Assembly (NCBI GenBank): GCA_016716065.1 | Contig: JADJXA010000011.1 | Coordinates: forward strand, 124,001-188,000 | Direction: 5' to 3' | Source: Candidatus Leptovillus gracilis | Lineage (GTDB): Bacteria > Chloroflexota > Anaerolineae > Promineifilales > Promineifilaceae | Length of the DNA: 64,000 nt | Shown: positions 17,799 through 26,709 of the stretch, in pieces | Layout: each line of letters starts with the position of its first letter | Numbering within the stretch: the stretch's first letter is position 1 | Made by a program: the position numbers and the translations under genes | Notes under the pieces: model-generated | What the model saw: only the letters and a program-made list of their open reading frames with translations | Databases searched by the model: none | What the model was told of the DNA's origin: nothing

Positions 17799-17919
17799 TA
17801 GAGCTAGAGCTAGAGTATTGCCCGAATTCTTCCTCTCGCTCTCGCTCTCACTCTCGCTCTCGCTCTCGCTCTCGCTCTCGCTCTCGCTCTCGCTCTCGCT
17901 CTCGCTCTCGCTCTCGCTC
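17799..17919. repeat. Hexanucleotide microsatellites upstream of the reductase gene
   Basis: Two arrays lie between the S10 peptidase and the reductase. CTAGAG repeats about three times at 17799-17816, and CTCTCG/GCTCTC repeats about 14 times at 17833-17919 with a single C-to-A change. The minus-strand frame reads Ser-Glu repeats, which is why the reductase frame looks extended. Array length may vary by slippage. Confidence 0.9.
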
Positions 17920-17941
17920 CTGATAAACCTGGCAGGTTTGT

Positions 17942-19411
17942 TTACGTTACGGCCGTTGCCAGCCACGCCGCCATATCTTCCTTCAACTGCGCCAGCGACG
18001 GCCGGTGAACATACATCATGTGTCCTGCTTCATAATACGTCAGATGCACATTGGCTTGCAACTCAGCTGCCAGCCCCAGGTGGTTGACAGTGTAGCGCGT
18101 CGCCAGGTAGGGCGTCGCCAGGTCATAATAACCGTTGGCGATAAACACCTTCAGGTGTGGATTGATGCTGATGGCCTTGCGCAGTGTTTCGGCCACGTCT
18201 ACAAAGCGGTTTTGGTGTGGTTCATAGTTCCAGGGCCACACCCGCCCCGTCAAGATTTCATAGGGCAGGTCGCTCTCGAATTGCAGGTCGCGGCGCATGT
18301 AGTCGTTGAGGGTGGCGGTGTAGGGTCCCTGAATCGCCGCATAACTGGGGTCGAATTCAGGATATTCGCCAACGCCGTCGCGGTCTACGCCGGTGAAGCG
18401 CGTATCCAGCCGCCCAACGGTGCGCCCCTGGGCGCGCAGCAGCTCTTTGCAGAAGCGGTGGATTTCCAGGCGCAGGTCGGCGCGTTCGATGTATTCGGCT
18501 GAGAGGCCGGTGTAGCGGGCTAATTTTTGGGCAACGGCCGTGCGCGTTTCAGCCGGCAGCGCTGCGCCTTGCATGAGGGCCAGGGTGTATTCGCCCAGAG
18601 CAAATTGCTCCACTTCGGCCAGGGTGTGGCGCAAATCAGCTTGCAAGTCTGGGCTGAGACGGCCGTGATACCAGGCCGTCGCCGCATATGTCGGCAAAAA
18701 CAGGGCGTAGGGCAAATCGTTGCCCGGCGTAAAGTAGGCCGTCTGGAAGTTGAGGATGGAGGAGATGAGCAGGATGCCGTTCAGGTACATACCGTGCCGC
18801 TCCTGCAAATAACCAGATAACCCGGCCGAGCGTGTGGTCCCGTAGCTCTCCCCGGCCAGGAATTTGGGCGACGCCCAGCGCTGGTAGCGGCTGGTGTACA
18901 GCCGGATAAAATCGCCCACCGATTCGATGTCTTTCTGGAAAGCGTGGAACTCTTTGGGTTTTTCGCCGGGCACGGCGCGGCTGAAGCCGGTGCTGACCGG
19001 GTCTATAAACACCAGGTCGGTCTGGTCTAGCAGGGAATAATCGTTGTTTACCAGGCGATAGGGCGGCGGCGGCGCGTTGCCGTCTTCGTCAGCCAGCACC
19101 CGCTTGGGTCCTAGCAGCCCCAAATGCAGCCACACCGACGACGAGCCAGGGCCGCCATTGAAGGCGAAGGTGATGGGGCGCGTCGCCGGGTCGGCGTCTT
19201 CGCGGGTGTAAGCCACAAAGAAGATGGCTGCCTTCGCTTTTTCGCCTTCGCTCTTGTCTTCCTTTTCATGCTCTTCTTTGAGGATGAGCGTACCGGTAGT
19301 TGCGCTGTAGCTCAGCCCTTTGCCGTTCAGGATCAAGCTGTGCCGGGTGGTAACGATTTTTTCTTCGGGGACAGGATACTTTTTTTCTTCTTTCGGCTCG
19401 GTTTCGGCCAT
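17942..19411 (-). CDS. Serine carboxypeptidase (S10 family)
   Basis: The protein removes C-terminal residues from peptides by a serine mechanism. Its 489 residues contain NGGPGSSS at 85-92 (oxyanion region) and GESYGT with nucleophile Ser189. The catalytic Asp is in VFIANGYYDLATPY near 432 and the His in YYEAGHMMYVHRPS near 470. No clear signal peptide is visible: the N-terminus is highly charged (MAETEPKEEKKYPVPEEK), so it may be cytoplasmic or exported another way. The start ATG 19411 follows CTGGAGG. It stands between the reductase and a repeat-rich gap. Confidence 0.93.
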   Translation of the reverse strand: MAETEPKEEKKYPVPEEKIVTTRHSLILNGKGLSYSATTGTLILKEEHEKEDKSEGEKAKAAIFFVAYTREDADPATRPITFAFNGGPGSSSVWLHLGLLGPKRVLADEDGNAPPPPYRLVNNDYSLLDQTDLVFIDPVSTGFSRAVPGEKPKEFHAFQKDIESVGDFIRLYTSRYQRWASPKFLAGESYGTTRSAGLSGYLQERHGMYLNGILLISSILNFQTAYFTPGNDLPYALFLPTYAATAWYHGRLSPDLQADLRHTLAEVEQFALGEYTLALMQGAALPAETRTAVAQKLARYTGLSAEYIERADLRLEIHRFCKELLRAQGRTVGRLDTRFTGVDRDGVGEYPEFDPSYAAIQGPYTATLNDYMRRDLQFESDLPYEILTGRVWPWNYEPHQNRFVDVAETLRKAISINPHLKVFIANGYYDLATPYLATRYTVNHLGLAAELQANVHLTYYEAGHMMYVHRPSLAQLKEDMAAWLATAVT

Positions 19412-19574
19412 GGGTTGCCTCCAGGGAATGTTTGGCTGTGCGGCCCACTTTGTAAGCGCGGCGCGCCTGATGACTGTATTGTGGCGAAAACGGCCGTACT
19501 ATACAAATTTTGCAGCGACAGCCGTTCTCAGTTTGTCATGGTGTGGTGGTAAGGGGGAGACTGCACGCCAGGGA

Positions 19575-19712
19575 ACGGCCGCAGCAGACAGCATTTTCCC
19601 GCGCCGTCTTGCCCAACAGAGGGGCAAGACAGGCGGGAGTCAAGGCGTGGGTGATTGGCAAAGAAGCTGCACCGCCTGTCCCGCCGCCTACAGCTGGATT
19701 TCAAAATGAGGG
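19575..19712. repeat. Dispersed intergenic repeat, copy A (hairpin-forming)
   Basis: About 140 bases in the gap between the S10 peptidase and the SPFH gene match the reverse complement of 44888-45045. Shared blocks include ATTTTCCCGCGCCGTCT, GACAGGCGGGAG and GGTGATTGGCAAA. A stem GTCTTGCCC (19606-19614)/GGGCAAGAC (19622-19630) is kept in the other copy as GTCTCGCCC/GGGCGAGAC, a compensatory pair. The rest of the 300-base gap holds nothing else I can support. Confidence 0.75.
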
Positions 19713-19715
19713 TTG

Positions 19716-20963
19716 CTACTCCGTTTCCTGTTCATCGTTTCCATCGGTCGGAGGAACCGGCGTGTCTTGCAAAATGTCGCGCACCAGAAAGGCGCGGGTT
19801 ATATCGCTGGCGCTGCCGACTTGCAGCATGGCGCGGGTATTTCCAGCCAAAGAGCGAGACACTTCCAGGCGGGCCATTTCCATTTCCCAGGCCCACGCCT
19901 GCGGGTATTTGTTGATGCGCTCTTCTTTGCGCGCCAGGCGAAAATCTTCGGTTTCGGCTTCCGTTTCCTCTACACGCCGCCGCATTTCCGCTTTTTGCAG
20001 GGCGACGCGCAGTATCTCTTTTTCCCGTTCCACCTGGGCAATCACCTGCTGAAAGGTAAGGGCGTCGGCGTCTATCTGGCGGCGAATAGCCAGGGCTTGT
20101 ATTTCTTGTTGTTCGGCCTGCTGCAAGACCGCCAGTTGGCGCGTTTCTTGGGAGCGCATGAATTCGGCCGGTGGCTGGGCAAAGGTGATCTCGATCTTCA
20201 TCATCTCGACGCCGTAGTTGGCCATGTCGGCGTTCAGTAGTTCCAAAATGTGGCTGACATTGGTGTTTTCGAGGTCCATTACCTCATAAGAGGTAATGGT
20301 GCGGACGAAGGCACGGAGAGTGTCCTGGCAAACGGCTTGCAACACCTGGTCAAAATCCATAGCCGAGATGTTGAAGACAAATTGGTAAGGGTCGTGGATG
20401 CGGAAGGTGAATACGGTGTCTACCGTGGCGCGCACATTGTCTTTGGTCGGCGCGCCGACGATGGGGACATCGAACGGGATTTCGCGCTGTGTCACCAGGT
20501 GGGACACGATGATCCAGGGGGGCAGGATGGCCAGGCCGGGGTTTAGGGTGCGCACATAACGGCCGCCGCGGGTCAGCAGCGCTTTGGTTCCTTCAGGGAC
20601 GCGCACCATGAAGGCGGGCAAAGCGCCGATCAGCAGCACGGCCGGGCCAACGATCAACGCCAGGGTGGTGAGGGCGGGCATGTTGAACAGCAGGCCCAGG
20701 AAGAGACCACCACCAAAGATGGCCGCGGCGGCGATGATCAATTCATTGCGAATGCGCAGCAGTTGGGTAGGAATCAGGATGATGGGCAGTTTGCCATTTT
20801 CATCGCGGGTGGAAAAAGCGATAGACGCCTCTTCCAGCGGCACGCGCGCCTGGGTCAGTTGGGAAAAGTCTGTAAACTCTTCGAGCATCGCTTCTTCTTC
20901 GGTCATGGGGGATTCCTCAGACATGATTTTATTGAAGGGGTAAAAGTTTAGGTACTGTTTCAT
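19716..20963 (-). CDS. SPFH/Band 7 membrane protein (prohibitin/stomatin type)
   Basis: The protein forms membrane scaffolds in the SPFH superfamily. Two adjacent hydrophobic helices lie at residues about 70-110 (ELIIAAAAIFGGGLFLGLLF and TTLALIVGPAVLLIGALPAF). The SPFH domain follows (VRVPEGTKALLTRGGRYVRT, then DTVFTFRIHDPYQFVFNISA). A long Glu/Gln/Arg-rich coiled coil spans about 255-345 (QQAEQQEIQALAIRRQI). The start ATG 20963 overlaps the stop of the upstream AI-2E transporter gene (ATGA), which argues for translational coupling and for this start rather than the internal MSEESPM. The specific role is unknown. Confidence 0.85.
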   Translation of the reverse strand: MKQYLNFYPFNKIMSEESPMTEEEAMLEEFTDFSQLTQARVPLEEASIAFSTRDENGKLPIILIPTQLLRIRNELIIAAAAIFGGGLFLGLLFNMPALTTLALIVGPAVLLIGALPAFMVRVPEGTKALLTRGGRYVRTLNPGLAILPPWIIVSHLVTQREIPFDVPIVGAPTKDNVRATVDTVFTFRIHDPYQFVFNISAMDFDQVLQAVCQDTLRAFVRTITSYEVMDLENTNVSHILELLNADMANYGVEMMKIEITFAQPPAEFMRSQETRQLAVLQQAEQQEIQALAIRRQIDADALTFQQVIAQVEREKEILRVALQKAEMRRRVEETEAETEDFRLARKEERINKYPQAWAWEMEMARLEVSRSLAGNTRAMLQVGSASDITRAFLVRDILQDTPVPPTDGNDEQETE

Positions 20964-22297
20964 GGGCGTTCATTCGGGTTGATTTGGCTGCTGCGGCGCG
21001 CGGCACGGCCGTGCCGGTAGGCGGCAGGTATGGTGGGCGAGGGGGCGCGTCTGGCAGGGCGCATCGGTTTGCGTTTGGGCAGCGCTTCGCCGGGCAGCAG
21101 GCCGGCCGGCCGCGGAGGTTCTTGGAAACGGCCGTACACATACAAAAACAGGTCGCGCAAAACAGACGTCACCGGCGCGGCAATAAACACCCACATGAAG
21201 CCAAACTGACTCAGGGCCACGATCACCATAATCAGCAAGGCTGGATGAACGCCGGCGGCGATTTGCTTGCGCACGCGCGGTTCGGCCGTCGCCCGCAAAA
21301 GCTGCTGCACCACCAGATATAGGCCCAACAGAATCAGTACCTCGGTGCTGCTAAACATGGTCATTCTGGTCAAAAAGATGACCATGATGACGATAATTGG
21401 TCCGATGGTGGGGATTAACTGCATGAACCCGGCAAAGAGGGCCGCGCCCAATTTAAAGGTGACACTCAGCGCCCCCACGTTTTCCAGGAAAACGAGGCCG
21501 ATGTAAACAAACAATGTCACAAATAAAGCCAGGACCAACAGCCCCTGCACAAAAGCGCGAAAAGAGCGATCAAAAATGCGCCAGACAGCCATTGTATCGG
21601 CCAACCAGCGGCGCGGCAGCAGGCGGCGCAGCGCTCTGGCTCCTGCCTGCTGGTCTCTTAGCACCAACAGCAGCCAGGCCGGGATCGCCAGAAAACCGAG
21701 GACAAAACCGGCGGCGTTGAGCAGCCCAAACATGCCGTTAAAAATCAAATTGACGATGCGGTCCATGTAAGTGTTCGCATCAATGTCCACCTGCCCCAAC
21801 AATTTTGTGGCGACGCGGGTGATGATTTCGCGTATCGGCGGCGCCAGATCGCTCAGGCTTTCATCTAGCTGGCTGATAGTGGCGTTTAACTGGTTCTCGT
21901 TGGGCAAAACGTCGTACAACATGAACGCCTGCCGCCCGGCGACGGTGACGGCCGCATAGAGGATCAGCGCCAGGAGCAGTAAGACAACCAGCAGCGCGGT
22001 GGCTACCGCAAAAGCGCGGGGCATGAATCTGTCCAGCCAATTGGTGAAGGGCAGCATGGCATAGGCGATGGCCCCGCCAATCAGAAAAGGCAGCAGGGCC
22101 GGCCAGGTAGAGGTGAACAGCCAGACTACGCTGCCCAAAGCGGCCGTTACCAAAAGAATGCGCGCCAAAGAGGCTGGGGTAATGCTTTTTATGCGCAGAA
22201 CCAGTTGTTGCCACGCCTGACGCGATCTATCGGCCGCTTGCGCCCATTTTTCTTGTTCGGGATCCGCAGAGACTAACGGCATCTGTTCATCTTTCAT
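20960..22297 (-). CDS. AI-2E family transporter (PerM-like)
   Basis: A polytopic membrane protein of the AI-2E/UPF0118 family, which exports small molecules or ions. About eight helices are visible, starting with ASLARILLVTAALGSVVWLF and ending in LFLYVYGRFQEPP. The mid-protein conserved region FKLGAALFAGFMQLIPTIGP is characteristic. The cytoplasmic N-terminus is charged and the C-terminus is a Pro/Arg-rich tail of about 55 residues. Its stop overlaps the SPFH gene start by four bases, so the two are likely made together. The transported substrate is unknown; the family name reflects only one studied member. Confidence 0.88.
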   Translation of the reverse strand: MKDEQMPLVSADPEQEKWAQAADRSRQAWQQLVLRIKSITPASLARILLVTAALGSVVWLFTSTWPALLPFLIGGAIAYAMLPFTNWLDRFMPRAFAVATALLVVLLLLALILYAAVTVAGRQAFMLYDVLPNENQLNATISQLDESLSDLAPPIREIITRVATKLLGQVDIDANTYMDRIVNLIFNGMFGLLNAAGFVLGFLAIPAWLLLVLRDQQAGARALRRLLPRRWLADTMAVWRIFDRSFRAFVQGLLVLALFVTLFVYIGLVFLENVGALSVTFKLGAALFAGFMQLIPTIGPIIVIMVIFLTRMTMFSSTEVLILLGLYLVVQQLLRATAEPRVRKQIAAGVHPALLIMVIVALSQFGFMWVFIAAPVTSVLRDLFLYVYGRFQEPPRPAGLLPGEALPKRKPMRPARRAPSPTIPAAYRHGRAARRSSQINPNERP

Positions 22298-22411
22298 GGT
22301 ATGTGTGTGACCTTATGTTGTCATTGCCCTGGGATAATTGCGCTCAACTGCCAGTGCGATCATTTTACCATCATGCCGGTCATCGTGGTACACCTTTCCA
22401 GGCAAGAATTT

Positions 22412-23839
22412 CTATGCTTTCTGGGCCATCTCTTCGCCAAAGCCCAGAAGTGCTTTCACCCGCGTATCATCCGGCGCCTCGGCGTAAACGCGCAAGACGG
22501 GTTCCGTGCCCGACGGCCGTATCAGCAGCCAGCTCCCATCGTCCAGATAATACTTCACCCCGTCCACCGTCTGCACATCTTCGACTGCTACCCCGGCAAT
22601 CGCCGCCGGGGCGGCATCCATCAGCAGTTTGACCATATCGGCCTTATGAATGGCCCGTTTCAGCTTCATATCCGTGCGGGCATACTGCGCCGGCCCATAT
22701 TTGTCCAGCAAATCGGCCACCAATACGTGCAGCGGGGCCTGCGCCTCGGCCATCACCTCCAGCAGCAGCAGCCCCATTAGCACCCCATCCCCCTCTGGGA
22801 TATGCCCCTTAATGCTGATGCCGCCTGACTCCTCGCCGCCCATCAGCACCCCATTGGCGATCATCAGGTCGGCGATGTGGTTGAAGCCCACCGGCGTCTC
22901 TACCAGCGGCAGCCCGTGGTCGGCGGCGATGCGATCAACCATGCGCGTGGTGGAAACGGTGCGTATCACCTTACCCGTCCAGCCCCGTTTCTCGATGAGA
23001 TAACGCAGCACCAGGGCAAAAATGCGGTGCGGGTCCACAAACTCACCCCGCGCATCCACTGCGCCAATGCGGTCGGCGTCGCCGTCCGTGGCCAGGCCCA
23101 CGTCCCAGTGTCCCCCCTGAATGGTAGACATCAGCAGCCCCAGATGTTGGGCGATGGGTTCGGGATGGATGCCGCCAAAGCCGGGATTCATCTCGTGGCG
23201 GATGTTTTGCACCCGCGTCCGACCGCGCGCCAACACCTCGCCAATCGCCCCACGTCCGGAGCCAAACATGCCATCCGCCACCACGCTTAGCTCGCCGCTG
23301 GAGATGATGTCCAGGTCTATCAGCGTGCTGAGATGTTCGTAATAGGCCCAGGCGGGATCAAACTTGCAGACCAAACCTTGTTTCATGGCCTCTTCCAGGT
23401 CCATGAGATTGGGGCCATGCACCGTTTCCAGATTACGGTCCAACAGGTATTCAACGCGCTTGTTTTGCGCCGGGGTGGCGCTGCCGCCGTAGCTGGCTTT
23501 GAGCTTGACGCCGTTGTAACGCGGCGCGTTGTGGCTGGCGGTGATCATCACCCCGGCCGTTGCCTTTTTGTGGACAACGGTGTAGCTGATGGCCGGCGTC
23601 GGTGTGTCGGCGCGGGCCAGCCAGGTTTGTATCTGGTTGGCCGCCATGACGCGGGCTACCTCATTGGCATAGCGGTCAGACAAAAAGCGGGTGTCGAAGC
23701 CAATGATGACGCTGGGGTTCGTGTCGTTTTGTTCACGGGTAAAGTCGGCGATGGCCTGGGCCACCAGGCGCAGATTGGCGAAGGTAAAGGTTTCGCTGAT
23801 GACAGCGCGCCAGCCGTCGGTACCAAATTTGATTGTCAT
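22412..23839 (-). CDS. Phosphoglucomutase/phosphomannomutase family enzyme
   Basis: An alpha-D-phosphohexomutase that interconverts hexose 1- and 6-phosphates. The start ATG 23839 gives MTIKFGTDGWRAVISETFT. The phosphoserine loop is GVMITASHNAPRYNGVKLK near 98-116. The metal loop is ATDGDADRIGAVDARG near 238, and the sugar-specificity loop GGEESGGISIKGHIPEGDG near 327. The phosphate-binding loop is RPSGTEPVLRVYAEA near 440. At 475 residues it matches the bacterial PGM/PMM clade. The open frame extends upstream to 23995 only through a repeat element, so that extension is not used. Glucose versus mannose preference is not clear. Confidence 0.93.
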   Translation of the reverse strand: MTIKFGTDGWRAVISETFTFANLRLVAQAIADFTREQNDTNPSVIIGFDTRFLSDRYANEVARVMAANQIQTWLARADTPTPAISYTVVHKKATAGVMITASHNAPRYNGVKLKASYGGSATPAQNKRVEYLLDRNLETVHGPNLMDLEEAMKQGLVCKFDPAWAYYEHLSTLIDLDIISSGELSVVADGMFGSGRGAIGEVLARGRTRVQNIRHEMNPGFGGIHPEPIAQHLGLLMSTIQGGHWDVGLATDGDADRIGAVDARGEFVDPHRIFALVLRYLIEKRGWTGKVIRTVSTTRMVDRIAADHGLPLVETPVGFNHIADLMIANGVLMGGEESGGISIKGHIPEGDGVLMGLLLLEVMAEAQAPLHVLVADLLDKYGPAQYARTDMKLKRAIHKADMVKLLMDAAPAAIAGVAVEDVQTVDGVKYYLDDGSWLLIRPSGTEPVLRVYAEAPDDTRVKALLGFGEEMAQKA

Positions 23840-23883
23840 GCAATGCCCCCTTAAAAATAACGGGTCTCTGATGAATTCTGTGG

Positions 23884-23961
23884 CCCCCTCCCTAACCCCT
23901 CCCCCAGCGGGGGAGGAAACCGGCTCCTTCTCCCAAAGGGAGAGGGTTGGGGAGAGGGGTT
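23884..23961. repeat. Imperfect inverted repeat of the CCCTCCCTAACCCC type
   Basis: CCCCCTCCCTAACCCCTC at the left and GAGAGGGTTGGGGAGAGGGG at the right form an imperfect palindrome with inner arms CTCCCCC/GGGGGAG. Similar elements are widespread in environmental bacterial genomes. It lies just upstream of the phosphohexomutase start. Confidence 0.7.
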
Positions 23962-24094
23962 TGCCACAGGAAAGCTCAGAGAACCAAAATAACAAGTGAT
24001 AGAGTGGCGAGATTATTCTCTATCTCTTCACTCCGATTTTTATTCATGGCGGGGATTATATCCGCTTCTGTACGTGGATGCTTTGCGACGATGG

Positions 24095-25411
24095 TCATGT
24101 TGGCGTGTCGGCCGTTTGCCAGGGCGTGTGGTCTTCGCTGGTTTGGCCGAAAAAGCGCCAATACAGGTAAATTGCCACCACATAGGCCAGCATGGTTCCC
24201 AGGTAAATTGGCCCAAAACCGAAATTCAGTTGCAGCCAGCCGCTGACCATAGGGCTAAAGGCCCAGCCGAAGTTCCAACTCATGCTCACCAGGCTGGCGA
24301 CTGTCGCCCGCGCCTCTTCGTCCACCTGTTCCATGACAAAGGTCTGGTAGACTGGGTTGCTCATGTTCATCAGCATCAGGCGCACCAGGTAAGCCAATGC
24401 GCTGACGCCAAACCAGGGGGCAAAACCCATTAACGCCAGGAATGGGATGGAGATCGCCTGCGACAGCACAACCACTTTCATTTTGCCGTAGCGGTCGGCC
24501 AGCGGCGGGGCCAGCAGCAGGCCAAAGGCCATCGCCAATGAACCAACGGCAAACAGGCCGCCAATCAGGCCATCGGAGGCGTTGTATTCGTGGCGGTAGA
24601 AGACGTTCATGAAGGGCATTAACAGCCCGGCGCCCAATGAGGTGACAAACATGGGGGCGATTAACTTGACCAGCAGCATCGGCTGTTGGCGGGCATACTG
24701 AAAGGGTGAAAGGCTTTTGCCCTGGGTTGCCTTGGCCTGGTTGGGGCGGCGAATGAACAGCAGGGGAATGATGGAGAGCGATGCGATACCGCCAACGACG
24801 GCCATCGCCAGGCCGTAGGCGGTGGCGCTGGTGGCGTCGGCTTGCACGGCCGTGCCCAACCACGTTGGCATCTGCCCACCCAACCAGTTCCCGGCAAAAC
24901 CGGCGATCATCTGCACGCCAAAACTGAAGGAGAAAAGGTAGGTGCGCTCTTCGTGGCCGCTGTTTTCCATGAGGAATGGCCCCAGGGTGACGCCGGCCAG
25001 ACTTTGGCCCACGCCGAGCAGGGCGCTGAGGACGTAAAAGCCCACGGGGTCGCGCCAGAACACTGTGCCGAATACGGCCGTTGTTGTCAACACACTGGCA
25101 ATCATCAACGCCGTCTTGCGGCCCAAGCGGTCGCTAACATAACCGGAGGGCAGGGCAACCACCAGGGCCACCAGGTTGGTCACCGTCAGCAGGCGGCCCA
25201 GCACTGCCTCATTGAAGCCGAGGCTGAGGGCATAGAAGTTAAACAGCAGGCGGAAGATGCCAAAAGCCATGCCGTTGACAATGGTGTAGCCGAGATACAG
25301 CCGGGCATTGGGCGTAAACAAACGGATGCGACCCGCATAGGCGCGCAGGCCGTATTCCAGCCGGGCGGTCAGCCGTTCGGAAGTGGGTGTGAGAGGGGGT
25401 GGATTGATCAT
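24095..25411 (-). CDS. MFS transporter
   Basis: A 12-helix major facilitator of 438 residues. Motif A between helices 2 and 3 is visible as GYVSDRLGRKTALMIAS near 95. The second half repeats the pattern with APPLADRYGKMKVVVLSQ near 305. The family fits drug or small-molecule efflux, but no substrate is indicated. It lies 19 bases downstream of the methyltransferase gene and may be the last gene of the radical SAM/DUF2207 operon that starts at 31.4 kb. If so, it could export a product of that module, which is speculation. Confidence 0.87.
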   Translation of the reverse strand: MINPPPLTPTSERLTARLEYGLRAYAGRIRLFTPNARLYLGYTIVNGMAFGIFRLLFNFYALSLGFNEAVLGRLLTVTNLVALVVALPSGYVSDRLGRKTALMIASVLTTTAVFGTVFWRDPVGFYVLSALLGVGQSLAGVTLGPFLMENSGHEERTYLFSFSFGVQMIAGFAGNWLGGQMPTWLGTAVQADATSATAYGLAMAVVGGIASLSIIPLLFIRRPNQAKATQGKSLSPFQYARQQPMLLVKLIAPMFVTSLGAGLLMPFMNVFYRHEYNASDGLIGGLFAVGSLAMAFGLLLAPPLADRYGKMKVVVLSQAISIPFLALMGFAPWFGVSALAYLVRLMLMNMSNPVYQTFVMEQVDEEARATVASLVSMSWNFGWAFSPMVSGWLQLNFGFGPIYLGTMLAYVVAIYLYWRFFGQTSEDHTPWQTADTPT

Positions 25412-25430
25412 GGTGCGATGCTGTGGTGGT

Positions 25431-26156
25431 TTACGGCCGTTCCGCTGTGATGAGCAGGAAGGGCAGGTGGGCGATATGCTCCCAGGGCTGCGATAGATGG
25501 CGAGCGGCCGTTTCGGCCCGGTTTAGCGCCGCTTGTTCATCTGGCGTGAGGGGTAGGGTGCGTAAGAAGTCGAAGCGGGTGGGCGACGGCCGTTCCAGCC
25601 GTTCCAGTAAATCCACTGTCACCTCAAAACCCTGGGCCGCCAGCGCGCCGGGCAGTTTGCGGCCAACTGCCGGCTCCGCGCCGACCCGCCGCAGCGCCGT
25701 CAACCAGATGTCGCCGACGGCGCTTTCCGGGGGGTACTCCATCATGGCTGGGTAATCTGGCTCCAGGGCGATAAGGACGCCGCCCGGCTGCAGAACGCGA
25801 TGAATTTGGGCGACGGCCGTTGCCACGTCCCCCACCCACAACAGCACACATTGGCAAAACACCAGGTCAAACGCGGCGCGTTTGAAAGGCAATGCCAGGG
25901 CGTCGCCGCCGACATTCAGAGCGGGGGTTTGGGCTAACGCTGCGGCAACGGCCGTTACTTCCCGGTCCAACGCCACCACCGACCCGCCGCCGCGCCGCGC
26001 CAATTCCCCCGTCACCGCGCCATAACCCGCCCCCAGGTCCAAAATCCGCCGCCGCCGCGCCACACTCACCCGGCGCAGCAGCCGTCCCCGCGCCGGGGCC
26101 AGCCAGTTGGCCTGCTCTGCCAGCAGTGGCTGCGCGGGGAGAGAAAATTCGTTCAT
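25431..26156 (-). CDS. Class I SAM-dependent methyltransferase
   Basis: A 241-residue Rossmann-fold methyltransferase. Motif I is RRRILDLGAGYGAVTGELA near 36-54, with an acidic motif II SVVALDRE and the motif IV-like FDLVFCQCVLLWVGD near 98. Then comes the post-motif VLQPGGVLIALEPDYPAMME. The start ATG 26156 (MNEFSLPAQPLL) lies inside a heptanucleotide-repeat area; the frame upstream runs through the Cys-Ala tail gene in another phase and is not used. The acceptor is unknown. Its position directly after the Cys-tail gene makes it a candidate accessory modification enzyme, by context only. Confidence 0.85.
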   Translation of the reverse strand: MNEFSLPAQPLLAEQANWLAPARGRLLRRVSVARRRRILDLGAGYGAVTGELARRGGGSVVALDREVTAVAAALAQTPALNVGGDALALPFKRAAFDLVFCQCVLLWVGDVATAVAQIHRVLQPGGVLIALEPDYPAMMEYPPESAVGDIWLTALRRVGAEPAVGRKLPGALAAQGFEVTVDLLERLERPSPTRFDFLRTLPLTPDEQAALNRAETAARHLSQPWEHIAHLPFLLITAERP

Positions 26157-26157
26157 T

Positions 26158-26192
26158 GCGGATTTCGAATTGCGGATTGCGGATTGCGCTGC
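26158..26192. repeat. Heptanucleotide array (ATTGCGG type)
   Basis: ATTGCGG words repeat with a seven-base period between the methyltransferase start and the end of the Cys-tail gene. The same heptamer recurs inside mutS (34.65 kb) and menE (60.4 kb). Confidence 0.75.
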
Positions 26193-26211
26193 CGCAACCC
26201 ACCTTCCGCAA

Positions 26212-26685
26212 TTACCTGCCGCCGCCGGCGCAGGCGCAGGCGCAGGCACAGCCGGCGCAGGCGCAGGCGCAGCCGCCGCCCGATGAACCGCCGCCGCCGC
26301 TGCTGCCCGACGAGGATGCCAGCGCCTTGAAAATGTCGCCGGTCACTTTGTCGGCGCCGCCCAGATTCACCACGCCGCCGGAGCCAAAGGGGGAGATGGC
26401 CGTCGCCATTTTACCGGCTGTGTTTTCCGTCCAACCGGCGAAGGAGGCGGCCACGTCGCCGAAGCTGGTTTTGCCGCCAGGGCCAGAGGAACTGCCGCCG
26501 CCGCTGGGCGCCGGTGTGCCCATGCCGCTGCCGCCAACATACGGCCGTACCCAGGTTGGATGATAGTTATAACCGCCGCGCCGGAAGACCGGCTCCGGGT
26601 TAGAATCCATGAGAATCCAGGGCCAGGTCCGGTCCAGATATTTTTCTAATTCGGGCACTTCGCCCATCCGCCGCGCCTCTTCCAT
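26212..26685 (-). CDS. C-terminal segment with Cys-Ala repeat tail (probably the end of the DUF2207 protein)
   Basis: This frame continues in phase after the DUF2207 gene, separated from it by two TAG codons (26712-26707). It encodes about 40 charged residues (MEEARRMGEVPELEKYLD), then a WPW and Tyr/Trp-rich part (GGYNYHPTWVRPYVGG), a Gly/Ser-rich linker and the tail CACACAGCACACACAGGGR ending at TAA 26212-26214. Seven cysteines alternate with alanine. No Shine-Dalgarno precedes ATG 26685, so re-initiation is doubtful; read-through, a real stop mutation or a sequence error are alternatives. The next upstream genes encode a radical SAM/SPASM pair, so the tail is a candidate substrate for thioether or other radical chemistry. 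That role is inference. Confidence 0.65.
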   Translation of the reverse strand: MEEARRMGEVPELEKYLDRTWPWILMDSNPEPVFRRGGYNYHPTWVRPYVGGSGMGTPAPSGGGSSSGPGGKTSFGDVAASFAGWTENTAGKMATAISPFGSGGVVNLGGADKVTGDIFKALASSSGSSGGGGSSGGGCACACAGCACACACAGGGR

Positions 26686-26709
26686 GGCCCGACTGATGAT
26701 TTTCTTCTA

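Noticed and set aside
17775..17966. Ser-Glu-rich N-terminal extension of the reductase frame
   Set aside because: It is a translation of the hexanucleotide array; ATG 17774 with GGGAGG fits the family start.
23840..23995. N-terminal extension of the phosphohexomutase
   Set aside because: The added residues derive from an intergenic inverted repeat; MTIKFGTDGWRA is the usual family start.
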